Shown: piece by piece, positions 54,640-62,737 of the stretch
Layout of the letters: each line of letters begins with the position of its first letter
Position numbering within the stretch: the first letter of the stretch is position 1
DNA from: Granulosicoccus sp045106475
GTDB taxonomy: Bacteria > Pseudomonadota > Gammaproteobacteria > Granulosicoccales > Granulosicoccaceae
Direction: 5' to 3'
Length of the DNA: 64,000 bases
Assembly (NCBI GenBank): GCA_045106475.1
Contig: JBGCEO010000045.1
Span: 1-64,000, forward strand
Made by a program: the position numbers and the translations under genes
The notes under the pieces: generated by a model
Database searches by the model: none
What the model was told of the DNA's origin: nothing
Seen by the model: only the letters and a program-made list of their open reading frames with translations

Positions 54640-55875
54640 ATGGATACGCACATGTGTGCTCGATCGTGTTACGCAAGAATGTCGGTCATTCTTTTGGCGG
54701 CTGCGATTGCTCTGTCGGGGTGTACTACTCTCTACAAGCCTTCTCTTCCCGCGTCTTCTGCACCTTTGGTTGCTGAGAATCTAGTAGGGGTGCTTGAACA
54801 ACTCGATCGCCTGCCGGTAGAAACCACCGTGCTCAACCTGTCGACCGATGCTTTCACAAAGGATGAGTTTGCTATCGCATTACGTCGTTCTTTGGAAGAC
54901 GCTGGCTATGCTATTCGCATCTCAGGATTCGCCACTGGTGAACAGCCAGTTAGTTTTTCGGTAACCAAGAGATCCGATGCAACAGTAGGCCCTGTCATAA
55001 CCTACACAGTTAGCGCCGGGGATATCAGCGTTCGCCGCAGCTATGCAACTGCTGAAGACGGCATGCTTAAACCCATCGCGGCAATGCAGGTGCGAGGGGC
55101 CGACGCATCGCAGGTAACCGTAAACGATGAGTTGTTTTCAAGACAGGATAAGCTTGTCTCGGGTGACTTGGCCATTCAAGGTAAAACGCTGCAGCCCCTT
55201 GTACTACCTACCAACCCCGAAACAACCAAAAGCCCGGCAGCTATCGAACCTGTTCAACCCGAAGTACCTGTAAACAATCCTCCTGCCGCGGACGTGTTAG
55301 CGCAGACGCCTGTGGACACCGAACAACTAGTTGCCACGTTACCCTCGGCCACCCTGCAAGAAGCACTGCCTGAACCACAAGTTCCATCCAGATCCCTGTT
55401 GGATATAGCTGCGCCTTCCATGGCCAAATCAGCACAAGCATCGGAAAAATTTGGCAGCATAGAAAGGTTGTCTGCGCTGCCGAAACAAAATGTACGTGAC
55501 TTGGGTGAGTCCAATTTCGCCAGTGTTTTCGATGACTTCGGCATTGTTGATGAAGCTATCCTGCGCTTTGATAACGACTCAGTCCGCATGGGGCAAGGTA
55601 ACAAGTATAGAGTTCAACGATTTGTTGAGCAGTTCAAAGTCGACAGCGACGTATTGTCGGTTATAGGCTGTTCAAATGGTCCAACCAGCCTTGCTATTGG
55701 TCAGGAAGGCTTAGCTTTGGGACGAGCGGCCCGCGTTAAGGAAGAGCTGCTATACGCAGGCGTGCCCGAGGCAAATATACTCGAAGAGGGGTGTTGGGCA
55801 GAGGACTATTTTGACAATCGGATGCCAAGACGAGGTGTCGTGTTGACCCTGAAGCGGCGTGTACCTGCCTCGTAA
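54640..55875 (+). CDS. OmpA-like C-terminal domain lipoprotein
   Basis: Lipoprotein of 411 residues with lipobox ALSGC (Cys28) from the ATG at 54640 (AGGAG just upstream). The N-terminal half (about 40-180) is an alpha/beta domain with SFSVTKRSDATVGPVITYTV, reminiscent of small conjugation-type lipoproteins. A Pro/Thr/Glu-rich linker follows (about 190-260). The C-terminal 110 residues resemble an OmpA peptidoglycan-binding fold: ILRFDNDSVRMGQGNK, then VIGCSNGPTSLAIGQEGLALGRAARVKEELL. The usual NxxLSxxRA reads GLALGRAARV. It probably sits in the outer membrane and holds peptidoglycan. It is divergent from the glycine-zipper gene. Confidence 0.75.
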   Translation: MDTHMCARSCYARMSVILLAAAIALSGCTTLYKPSLPASSAPLVAENLVGVLEQLDRLPVETTVLNLSTDAFTKDEFAIALRRSLEDAGYAIRISGFATGEQPVSFSVTKRSDATVGPVITYTVSAGDISVRRSYATAEDGMLKPIAAMQVRGADASQVTVNDELFSRQDKLVSGDLAIQGKTLQPLVLPTNPETTKSPAAIEPVQPEVPVNNPPAADVLAQTPVDTEQLVATLPSATLQEALPEPQVPSRSLLDIAAPSMAKSAQASEKFGSIERLSALPKQNVRDLGESNFASVFDDFGIVDEAILRFDNDSVRMGQGNKYRVQRFVEQFKVDSDVLSVIGCSNGPTSLAIGQEGLALGRAARVKEELLYAGVPEANILEEGCWAEDYFDNRMPRRGVVLTLKRRVPAS

Positions 55876-55962
55876 ATTCAGAACTATGGTGATGCTTCCC
55901 AAAGCAACGCCTTGTCTCTGGAAGGGGGCGCCATTTTGAAGGACAGTCAATCCTGTCGCAGA

Positions 55963-56382
55963 CTATCTACTGATCTGAAGTGGCTGTCTGATTCCGGTAG
56001 TACTTGAACGTACTTTGAGCACATAAACGGTACCAGACTCTAACCCGATAAACTCAACACTCTGTCGTTTGAACGAGCGAGTGGGGTAAAACCCAATCAC
56101 ATCCGAATCGATCTCGATATCACACCCCGGCAAATTTGATTGACCGGCTTTTAATTCTATTGGCTCAGGCATTAGCACAGCGCGTTCATAACCCGTACGC
56201 AAGTGCAGCAGTACGCCATTGCTACCATAGCGCGCCTGACGGAAATCAAACCACTGGCCCATTGGTTGGACATTATCTCGCGTGATCTCTGGTTGGGTCT
56301 GGGCTAACAATGGGCGATTAAGCAGCCCTTCGGCGGAGAAAACGAGAATGAGCGATAGCACGTAAATCAGCGGTGTGGGCAT
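55963..56382 (-). CDS. Small exported protein of unknown function
   Basis: A 139-residue product with an N-terminal signal or anchor (PLIYVLSLILVFSAEG). The rest is beta-rich, with GFYPTRSFKRQSVEFIGLESGTVYVLKVRSS at the end, split by conserved-looking turns. This recalls the beta domains of secretin- or conjugation-associated periplasmic proteins, but I cannot name a family. It is convergent with the OmpA-like lipoprotein and divergent from the peptidoglycan hydrolase, suggesting a shared locus. Confidence 0.65.
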   Translation of the reverse strand: MPTPLIYVLSLILVFSAEGLLNRPLLAQTQPEITRDNVQPMGQWFDFRQARYGSNGVLLHLRTGYERAVLMPEPIELKAGQSNLPGCDIEIDSDVIGFYPTRSFKRQSVEFIGLESGTVYVLKVRSSTTGIRQPLQISR

Positions 56383-56662
56383 TGGAAATCGTGATGCTCG
56401 ATGACTGTTGCGGTATATGTCGTTACTCTACCTAACTAGTCGACGTTACGCAGCAACACCGCTTAGCAAGCATATTTTTGTTAACTGGTTCACATAAAAA
56501 TGCAAATGAAGCCCTGAGTAACGGGCTGTGCAATGTTCTCGGAAACAGACTTCAGCAGAGCTCATAAGAGCCCGATGGCTGCATCTTTAGTACATACTTT
56601 CCCTAATATGAATTGAATTGCGTCTCCGGTAATCTGTAGAAAATCGGGAAGGAGACGCTTTC

Positions 56663-58417
56663 ATGCCTGTTAATGGTGTCAACTCGTCAAATGCGACAGA
56701 AAATCGACAGCAGGATAATTCCCAAGGCAGGGATCTTTCGTATGAGGTGGTTCACGGCGATAGCTTGAGCGATATAGCCCGTCGTCACGGCGTTTCTCTG
56801 GATGTCGTGATCTCCGCTAATCCTCAGATTACCAACCCTGATCTCATCTATCCGGGCGACAGCGTTTTAGTGCCTGCGTCTGCTACGGCAACCGTTCAAA
56901 CGGGCGATACACTGACAGCCATTGCCCGGGAATATGGAATAACGGTACAGTCAATAGTCAGCGCAAACGATATAACAAACCCTGATCTAATTTATCCTGG
57001 AGATATTCTGCGTATCCCGGCACTGGGTAGTCAAAATACTGCAGGCGCTTTACCGGGCATTAATGGCGATCCAGTTAGCGTCTCTGATGACGCCCTACCC
57101 ACAGTAACTCAAGTGCCTTTGTCCAGTGACTCACCGTTTGACTACAACCAGATACAAGGTTTGGCAAACAACCCTAACGTAACGCCTGCGTTTATTGAAG
57201 AAGTCGAAGCGATAGCCGCTCGGCTTGGCGCTCAACCAGAACATTTGCTGGCAGTGATGAGTTTTGAGACAGGGGGGTCTTTCTCACCGTCTGAAACCAA
57301 CTTTATTGGTGCGACGGGTTTAATACAGTTCATACCCTCCACAGCACGAGGGTTAGGGACGTCTACTGCACAGCTCGCGCGCATGAGTGCGGTTGAACAA
57401 CTTGAATTTGTCGAAAAGTATTTTGCTCAGCCTCAATACACCGGCAAACTAGGTACTTTGGAAGGTGTTTATTCAGCTGTGCTGTCAGGCACAGCCACTC
57501 CTGATCCGGATGACACCCTGCCCGGGTTTGTGCAAGGCTCAAGTGCATACAGATCTAACAGCCCGCTTGACTACAATCGTGATGGCCGCGTTACCTCTGG
57601 CGAAGCCACATCCCAGGTAGCAGCTCGAATGTTTGGCGGTGTTAATGCCGTGCAATCGCAGCTTGTTGAGCGTGGTGCTGTCCCGACGGGGCTGCAGCCG
57701 GGTTTTGTAGATGGTCGTCTTGGTGCGCAGACGACTGCCGCTATCGTTCGTTTTCAGCAGGCAAACGGATTGCAGCCAACCGGCTATCTTGATGACGTTA
57801 CTGGAAGGGCCTTGTTTGGCAACGCTGCACAAGTGTCACCGGTAGGTCAAAACACAGCGGTTGCCGGAGGTGATCTGCAACTGAGTCAATTCATCCATGA
57901 AGGTCACACGCCTGGACGTCAAACCATCACATCGCCGGTAATCGGTGAGCTTACTATCACAGAGGGATTTATGGCCAGGGGTGGGCCGCACAGTAGTAAA
58001 AATCCGTCTTTGGCCATCTTTTCCAGTGATCCCACGGTTGCACAGGATGTCGCTGGTGGGGTGTACAACCTGGGTATCGATTATGTGACAGCTAACGGAA
58101 GAATTGACTCCTGGTTTTCCGGAACCGTTGTCGATATAACTTCCAGTTCCAGCGGGTATGGCAACCGACTGATTGCTGTCAGTGATCAGACGTTTACTTA
58201 TCAGGGGCAGGAATACCCGGTTTATGCGCACTACGCTCATGCTGATAGCTTTACCGTTGGTGTGGGTGATCGTATTCTTGCGGGGCAGGATATCGGAGAT
58301 CAGGGTAGTACCGGCCACAGTACGGGTGATCATGTGGACTTTCTGACCTGGATCCAGTTGGACAACGGATCACGCGTATTCGTTTCACCCAATCTTCTAG
58401 CGGGCGGGGCGCCCTGA
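56663..58417 (+). CDS. LysM-LysM-SLT-PGBD-M23 peptidoglycan hydrolase without signal peptide
   Basis: Multi-domain cell-wall enzyme of 584 residues. Two LysM domains (27-72 and 76-121) bind glycan. A lytic-transglycosylase-like domain (about 160-285) has the candidate catalytic Glu202 in MSFETGGSFSPS and ATGLIQFIPSTA. An EF-hand-like calcium loop lies at 303-314. A peptidoglycan-binding domain spans about 330-386, and an M23-like domain about 440-575. The M23 site is atypical: HxxxD reads NLGID (Asn469, Asp473) and HxH reads HVD (557-559), though YAHYAH and GHSTGDH remain. The N-terminus is polar with no signal peptide, unlike housekeeping hydrolases, so export by a special route or lysis is implied. 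A good GGAAGGAG precedes the ATG. Confidence 0.85.
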   Translation: MPVNGVNSSNATENRQQDNSQGRDLSYEVVHGDSLSDIARRHGVSLDVVISANPQITNPDLIYPGDSVLVPASATATVQTGDTLTAIAREYGITVQSIVSANDITNPDLIYPGDILRIPALGSQNTAGALPGINGDPVSVSDDALPTVTQVPLSSDSPFDYNQIQGLANNPNVTPAFIEEVEAIAARLGAQPEHLLAVMSFETGGSFSPSETNFIGATGLIQFIPSTARGLGTSTAQLARMSAVEQLEFVEKYFAQPQYTGKLGTLEGVYSAVLSGTATPDPDDTLPGFVQGSSAYRSNSPLDYNRDGRVTSGEATSQVAARMFGGVNAVQSQLVERGAVPTGLQPGFVDGRLGAQTTAAIVRFQQANGLQPTGYLDDVTGRALFGNAAQVSPVGQNTAVAGGDLQLSQFIHEGHTPGRQTITSPVIGELTITEGFMARGGPHSSKNPSLAIFSSDPTVAQDVAGGVYNLGIDYVTANGRIDSWFSGTVVDITSSSSGYGNRLIAVSDQTFTYQGQEYPVYAHYAHADSFTVGVGDRILAGQDIGDQGSTGHSTGDHVDFLTWIQLDNGSRVFVSPNLLAGGAP

Positions 58418-58472
58418 ATAGTTTTTAGTTAGTATGCTTCGATTAATCCAGTCAGAGCATATTGAATAAAAA

Positions 58473-59225
58473 GTGAAACTGATTAAACGCGCGCTGATTC
58501 AGGATCATAATAGGCTGCACTTGAAGAAGCTTGTCTTGCTGACTCTATCGCTATGTCTGTGCGCCTGCAGCCCAGGTACACCCTTCAAACCCGCGAGCAA
58601 TTTCTCACGTGATACGACTGTTTTTGATTTTCGTCTATCGTCGTTTATCGGTAGTGCGGCAATACCTGAGTATCCGGATGCATTATTTGTAAAACAGGCT
58701 GTTTACGGAACCGGGTTTCCCGATACATTGCATGTGGGTATTCCTGTTAAAGGCCATTTTACGGTTACTAGCGAAATCCAGAGCGTCTATCTCATCACTC
58801 GTTCCGATATGCGCAGGGGCATGCTTGCAGTATTTTCTCATGCTCCCGACAACAATAAATTCAGTGATAAAAAAATTGGCAGAATATTGGGGCAATTTGT
58901 GCTTGATGAACCTTACCTGCGACTACTTGGGGCGCAGGATATCAATGGAGACGGTTTTGATGAATTGATTTTTTTACAAGACGCTTTCCAGATGGGTGTT
59001 CAATTGCAGTCCATCGATATAATGAGTATCGCCAATATGCAACGCACCCTCGTCGCACAGGAACAGTTTGTCCTAGAGAACAGCTGCGATAGTGCTCAAC
59101 ATGAAAACGTAATCAGGGCCAGTCGGCTTGAGTTCAGCCCCGGTAGTATCCAACGCGATAACTTTGTCGCAGATTGTGTGGATGACGATGATGCTGCAGA
59201 GCCATTTTTTAAACTGGTTGACTGA
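58473..59225 (+). CDS. Lipoprotein of unknown function, possible partner of the hydrolase
   Basis: A 250-residue lipoprotein from a GTG start. After a basic N-terminus and hydrophobic stretch the lipobox is LCAC (Cys32). The mature part is beta-rich with a calcium-loop-like DINGDGFDELIF, as found in FG-GAP/VCBS-type repeats. It begins 55 bases after the signal-less peptidoglycan hydrolase on the same strand. A periplasmic lipoprotein next to a cell-wall-degrading effector is the classic position of an immunity protein. No family is recognised, so this is a hypothesis. Confidence 0.72.
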   Translation: MKLIKRALIQDHNRLHLKKLVLLTLSLCLCACSPGTPFKPASNFSRDTTVFDFRLSSFIGSAAIPEYPDALFVKQAVYGTGFPDTLHVGIPVKGHFTVTSEIQSVYLITRSDMRRGMLAVFSHAPDNNKFSDKKIGRILGQFVLDEPYLRLLGAQDINGDGFDELIFLQDAFQMGVQLQSIDIMSIANMQRTLVAQEQFVLENSCDSAQHENVIRASRLEFSPGSIQRDNFVADCVDDDDAAEPFFKLVD

Positions 59226-59311
59226 AAGACGGCGTCCGACAGTATTTATCGAAAACGAGTCGCGCTTATCACCTGTTTTGTCAGTTGTGACACCTTGTTA
59301 GACAACTGCCC

Positions 59312-60436
59312 CTAGCCATCCACGCTCGGCGGCACAAGTACAAAATTCCCGAAATGTTTCTTTTCCATGAATTCTTTCTGGGCTATCGCAATCTGCTCTA
59401 AAGGATATGTTTTTGCCACAAGCGGTTTAATTTCGCCTTTCTCTATGTAGGAAACCAGATCGCCGAAAATTGGTTCGTCCCATGCAGTGCTGCCAATGAG
59501 AGTGATGTCCTTTAAATACATATCACGCATGTCCAGCGAAACAATGGGGCCGGCAATGGCACCTGACGAAACGTATCTTCCACCGCGTTTCAATACCTTC
59601 AACATGCTTGGAAAACCCGGGCCTGCAACGTTATCAACAACAACGCTAACGGCGTTCTCACCCAGTATTGCTACTAAATCGCTTTCGCGTTGAAACACGG
59701 CATCAGCGCCCAATTGCTTTACTTGATCCCTCTTCGAAGATCCACAAATAGCGGTAACCTTTGCGCCGCGGCGTTTTACCAATTGAACAGTGGCCGATCC
59801 TACGCCACCCGATGCTCCAGTCACCAGCACATGATCGCGTTCATTGACAGACGCTCTGTGCAACATATTCTCCGCGGTTCCGTACGCACAGGGAATGGTC
59901 GCTAGCTCTTCATGAGTCCATGTGCAATTAACGGGAAACACCTCCGTGGCCGGCACTTTCACATATTGGGCGAACGCACCATCGAAGTCAGATGCCATCC
60001 AGATGTTGTCCATGGTGTCATAGCCATTGGGGCGCATACATGCTCGAACCAGAACTCGCTTATCTAACAGCGAACTGTGAGCAGTGTCTCCGACACCACA
60101 GACCCTGCCACAGCAATCGGTACCTTGAATAAACGGGAAGGGTGTCGCTTCGCCCCAACCGCCATCATCCTTTTGCTCAGCAGCTTGCGCTTGAATGTCG
60201 GCCGTCGAGTCAGTGCTCGCGGTGACACTTGATGAGTACCAACCCAATCGGGTGTTGATTTCAGTGTTGTTGACGCCAGCAGCCAGCACTTGCAAAAGAA
60301 CTTCACCCGCTGCCGGCTGAGGAACGGGCACCACTTTGAATTCGAGTTTGTCATAACCACCGTTTCCAGTTGTCACGACTGCCAGCATGGTGGAAGCACC
60401 TTTGGAAATCTCAAAACGATTTGGCTGATCTTTCAT
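59312..60436 (-). CDS. Zinc-type alcohol dehydrogenase/quinone reductase family (MDR)
   Basis: Medium-chain dehydrogenase/reductase of 374 residues from the ATG at 60436. An ATG at 60388 with AAGGTG upstream gives the more usual MDR N-terminus (MLAVVTTGNGGYD). Features are GVNNTEINTRLGWY, PFIQGTDCCGRVCGVG, and the NAD(P) motif VTGASGGVGSATVQL. The structural-zinc Cys quartet is not visible, so the quinone-oxidoreductase branch is more likely than true alcohol dehydrogenase. The substrate is unknown. It is convergent with the lipoprotein gene. Confidence 0.86.
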   Translation of the reverse strand: MKDQPNRFEISKGASTMLAVVTTGNGGYDKLEFKVVPVPQPAAGEVLLQVLAAGVNNTEINTRLGWYSSSVTASTDSTADIQAQAAEQKDDGGWGEATPFPFIQGTDCCGRVCGVGDTAHSSLLDKRVLVRACMRPNGYDTMDNIWMASDFDGAFAQYVKVPATEVFPVNCTWTHEELATIPCAYGTAENMLHRASVNERDHVLVTGASGGVGSATVQLVKRRGAKVTAICGSSKRDQVKQLGADAVFQRESDLVAILGENAVSVVVDNVAGPGFPSMLKVLKRGGRYVSSGAIAGPIVSLDMRDMYLKDITLIGSTAWDEPIFGDLVSYIEKGEIKPLVAKTYPLEQIAIAQKEFMEKKHFGNFVLVPPSVDG

Positions 60437-60574
60437 GACACGGCTATGTTGTATCTGTCGCGCTTGATAGATTAGCCGAGCTGCTTCTTGTTTGCCAGAC
60501 TGTTAAGACTCGTTAGTAGGGGTTTTTGATAATGAGAGTTACTTTCTCGCACAGTAGACTTCCCGGCAACTTCA

Positions 60575-60940
60575 AATGAGGTGTTTACCGGTAAACTACT
60601 CGGTGACCGGCTTGGGGTAGATCCCCGTGAGGTAGGTACTTGTATTATTCTAAAGACTAGTGAGACGCTGGTGCCTCAGGGTGGTCTGGTTGCGTTGTTC
60701 GGTAATATTGCTCCAGATCACAGACGATCATTTCATCTTCCCGCAGAATGCGGGATCCAAAAGTGTTCCCGGTATGCCAGAAGCCGGGTATCTGCCTAGT
60801 CCTGGGAGGCTTTGCGCTAAGGGTATGGTACAAATTTCCCATGCGCGAATGTCTGGTACTGCGTTTGGCACCATCGTACTGTATGCCTGCCCTGAGAGCG
60901 CTGCGGATGGCGCTGGTGCGAACATGTGAATTGATACAAC
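60575..60940 (+). pseudogene. Decayed IlvD/Edd-family dehydratase remnant
   Basis: Two frames carry pieces of the dihydroxyacid/phosphogluconate dehydratase family in the right order. In frame with 60581, TSETLVPQGGLVALFGNIAPD (ending at 60718) matches the conserved GG-x-x-LxGNLAPDGA block. The next frame, from 60720, reads TDDHFIFPQNAGSKSVPGMPEAGYLP and then MVQISHARMSGTAFGTIVL, matching the family's RNxGPxGxPGMPE and SDARMSGTxxGxxVLH blocks. The intervening 100 or so residues are missing, the frame is shifted, and both ends are lost. No function is expected. Confidence 0.8.
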
Positions 60941-61152
60941 CGTCTTTGGGCACAATGCGGATCGACTGACGGGTCGATGGCCCAGAATTAGAACAACATG
61001 GTGTGGCTTGGGCTCAACGATTGTGTCACTTGAGGGCAGACGGGGTTATGATCTGTTATCGCCAATGAAGTCAGTCAGGCAATTGAGGGTTGCGACTCAC
61101 CGTTTTTCTGCAGGCTTAAAGAATACTATAAATTTCTCAGGGGAGACTCAGA

Positions 61153-62721
61153 ATGAAGATCGGCACGCCCAAAGAACTTTACCGAGGGGAAAACCGGGTA
61201 GCGATGACACCGTCCTCGGCGGTGCAGCTGCTTAAGCTTGGACATGAATGCCTGCTTGAGAGCGGCGCTGGAGATGCAGCGGATTTTTCTGACGCCGATT
61301 ATGCGGCGGTCGGTGTAGAAGTTGTCTCATCAGCAGCCACGCTTTGGGAGAACGCTGATGTGATTGCCAAAGTCCGACAACCAGAGGAGTCTGAGCTTAA
61401 CCTGCTGTCGGCTGACAAAACACTGATATCTTTTTTTAATCCCGGCGGTAACGAGGCGGGCATGGCGCTGGCTAAGTCCTCAGGCGCCACGGTGCTTGCC
61501 ATGGAGATGGTGCCGCGTATTTCACGTGCTCAGAAGATGGATGCGCTCTCCTCGATGGCCAATATAGCGGGCTACCGCGCAGTCATTGAGGCCAGCAACA
61601 ATTTTGGGCGCTTCTTTACCGGCCAGATTACAGCGGCAGGCAAGGTACCACCTGCCAAAGTGCTGGTGGTCGGTGCGGGCGTAGCTGGTCTTGCTGCCAT
61701 TGGAACAGCAACTTCGCTTGGTGCGCAGGTCTACGCCTTTGATGTGCGACCTGAGGTAGCAGAGCAGATTGAATCCATGGGCGCTGAGTTCGTTTTTCTT
61801 GCATTTGAGGAAGCCGCGCAGGATGGTGCCGCGACAGGTGGTTATGCAGCACCTTCTTCACCTGAGTTTCGCGAGAAGCAGCTTGAAAAATTTCTCGAGA
61901 TAGCACCTGAGATGGATATCGTCATCACCACTGCATTGATTCCGAATCGCGATGCGCCAAAGCTCTGGATGGAAGACATGCTGGCAGCGATGAAGCGTGG
62001 CTCGGTGGTGGTTGATCTGGCTGCTGAACGCGGTGGTAACTGTGTCGCGACAGTTCCGGATGAAAAGATTGTGACAGACAATGGTGTCACCGTTATTGGT
62101 TACACCGACTTTCCAAGTCGCATGGCAACGCAAAGCTCTGAGCTATACGCCAGCAATATTCGTCATATGGTGCATGATCTAACGCCTGCAAAAGATGGCG
62201 CTATTGTCCACGATATGGAGGATGATGTGATTCGTGGCGCTACCGTTGCCTTTGAAGGAGAAATAACCTTCCCGCCGCCGCCGCCCAAGATTCAGGCAAT
62301 CGCTGCGAAAAAACCAACAGCTCCTGAGAAGACAGAGGAAGAGCTGGCCGCTGAGACCGCTGCCGCAACCAAGCGGGCAGGGCGCAACCAGATAGCTCTA
62401 TTGACCGCAGGTGCTGTGTTGATGTTCTTTGTCGGGCAATATGCACCGGCGAGTTTCATGAAGCACTTCATCGTATTTGTATTGTCAGTGTTTGTTGGTT
62501 TTCAAGTAATCTGGAATGTGTCGCATGCCTTGCATACGCCGTTAATGGCAGTGACCAACGCTATATCAGGCATCATTATATTGGGAGCGCTGCTGCAAAT
62601 TGGTTCTTCCAACGCAATCGTAACTGTTCTTGCCAGCATCTCTGTTCTCATCGCAACCATCAACGTGGTCGGTGGTTTTATGGTCACGCGACGCATGTTG
62701 CAAATGTTTCAAAAGAGCTGA
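61153..62721 (+). CDS. pntA: Proton-translocating NAD(P) transhydrogenase, alpha subunit
   Basis: NAD(H)-binding and part of the membrane domain of the enzyme that drives NADPH formation with the proton-motive force. The 522 residues match the E. coli-like fused alpha subunit. N-terminal KIGTPKELYRGENRVAMTP, the Rossmann motif VLVVGAGVAGLAAIGTATSLGA, the mobile-loop region NCVATVPDEKIVTDNGVTVIG, a proline-rich linker (FPPPPPKI), and four C-terminal helices are visible. GGGGAGA lies 7 bases upstream of the ATG. pntB follows 16 bases later. Confidence 0.97.
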   Translation: MKIGTPKELYRGENRVAMTPSSAVQLLKLGHECLLESGAGDAADFSDADYAAVGVEVVSSAATLWENADVIAKVRQPEESELNLLSADKTLISFFNPGGNEAGMALAKSSGATVLAMEMVPRISRAQKMDALSSMANIAGYRAVIEASNNFGRFFTGQITAAGKVPPAKVLVVGAGVAGLAAIGTATSLGAQVYAFDVRPEVAEQIESMGAEFVFLAFEEAAQDGAATGGYAAPSSPEFREKQLEKFLEIAPEMDIVITTALIPNRDAPKLWMEDMLAAMKRGSVVVDLAAERGGNCVATVPDEKIVTDNGVTVIGYTDFPSRMATQSSELYASNIRHMVHDLTPAKDGAIVHDMEDDVIRGATVAFEGEITFPPPPPKIQAIAAKKPTAPEKTEEELAAETAAATKRAGRNQIALLTAGAVLMFFVGQYAPASFMKHFIVFVLSVFVGFQVIWNVSHALHTPLMAVTNAISGIIILGALLQIGSSNAIVTVLASISVLIATINVVGGFMVTRRMLQMFQKS

Positions 62722-62737
62722 GGGGCGGTACATAATC

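Noticed and set aside
57836..58333. 165-codon minus-strand frame in the LysM-M23 gene
   Set aside because: It is antisense to the M23 domain and shows no family features.
60660..60929. Two overlapping small frames (60581-60799 and 60660-60929) as independent genes
   Set aside because: Together they hold ordered pieces of one IlvD/Edd protein in shifted frames, so they are reported as a pseudogene.
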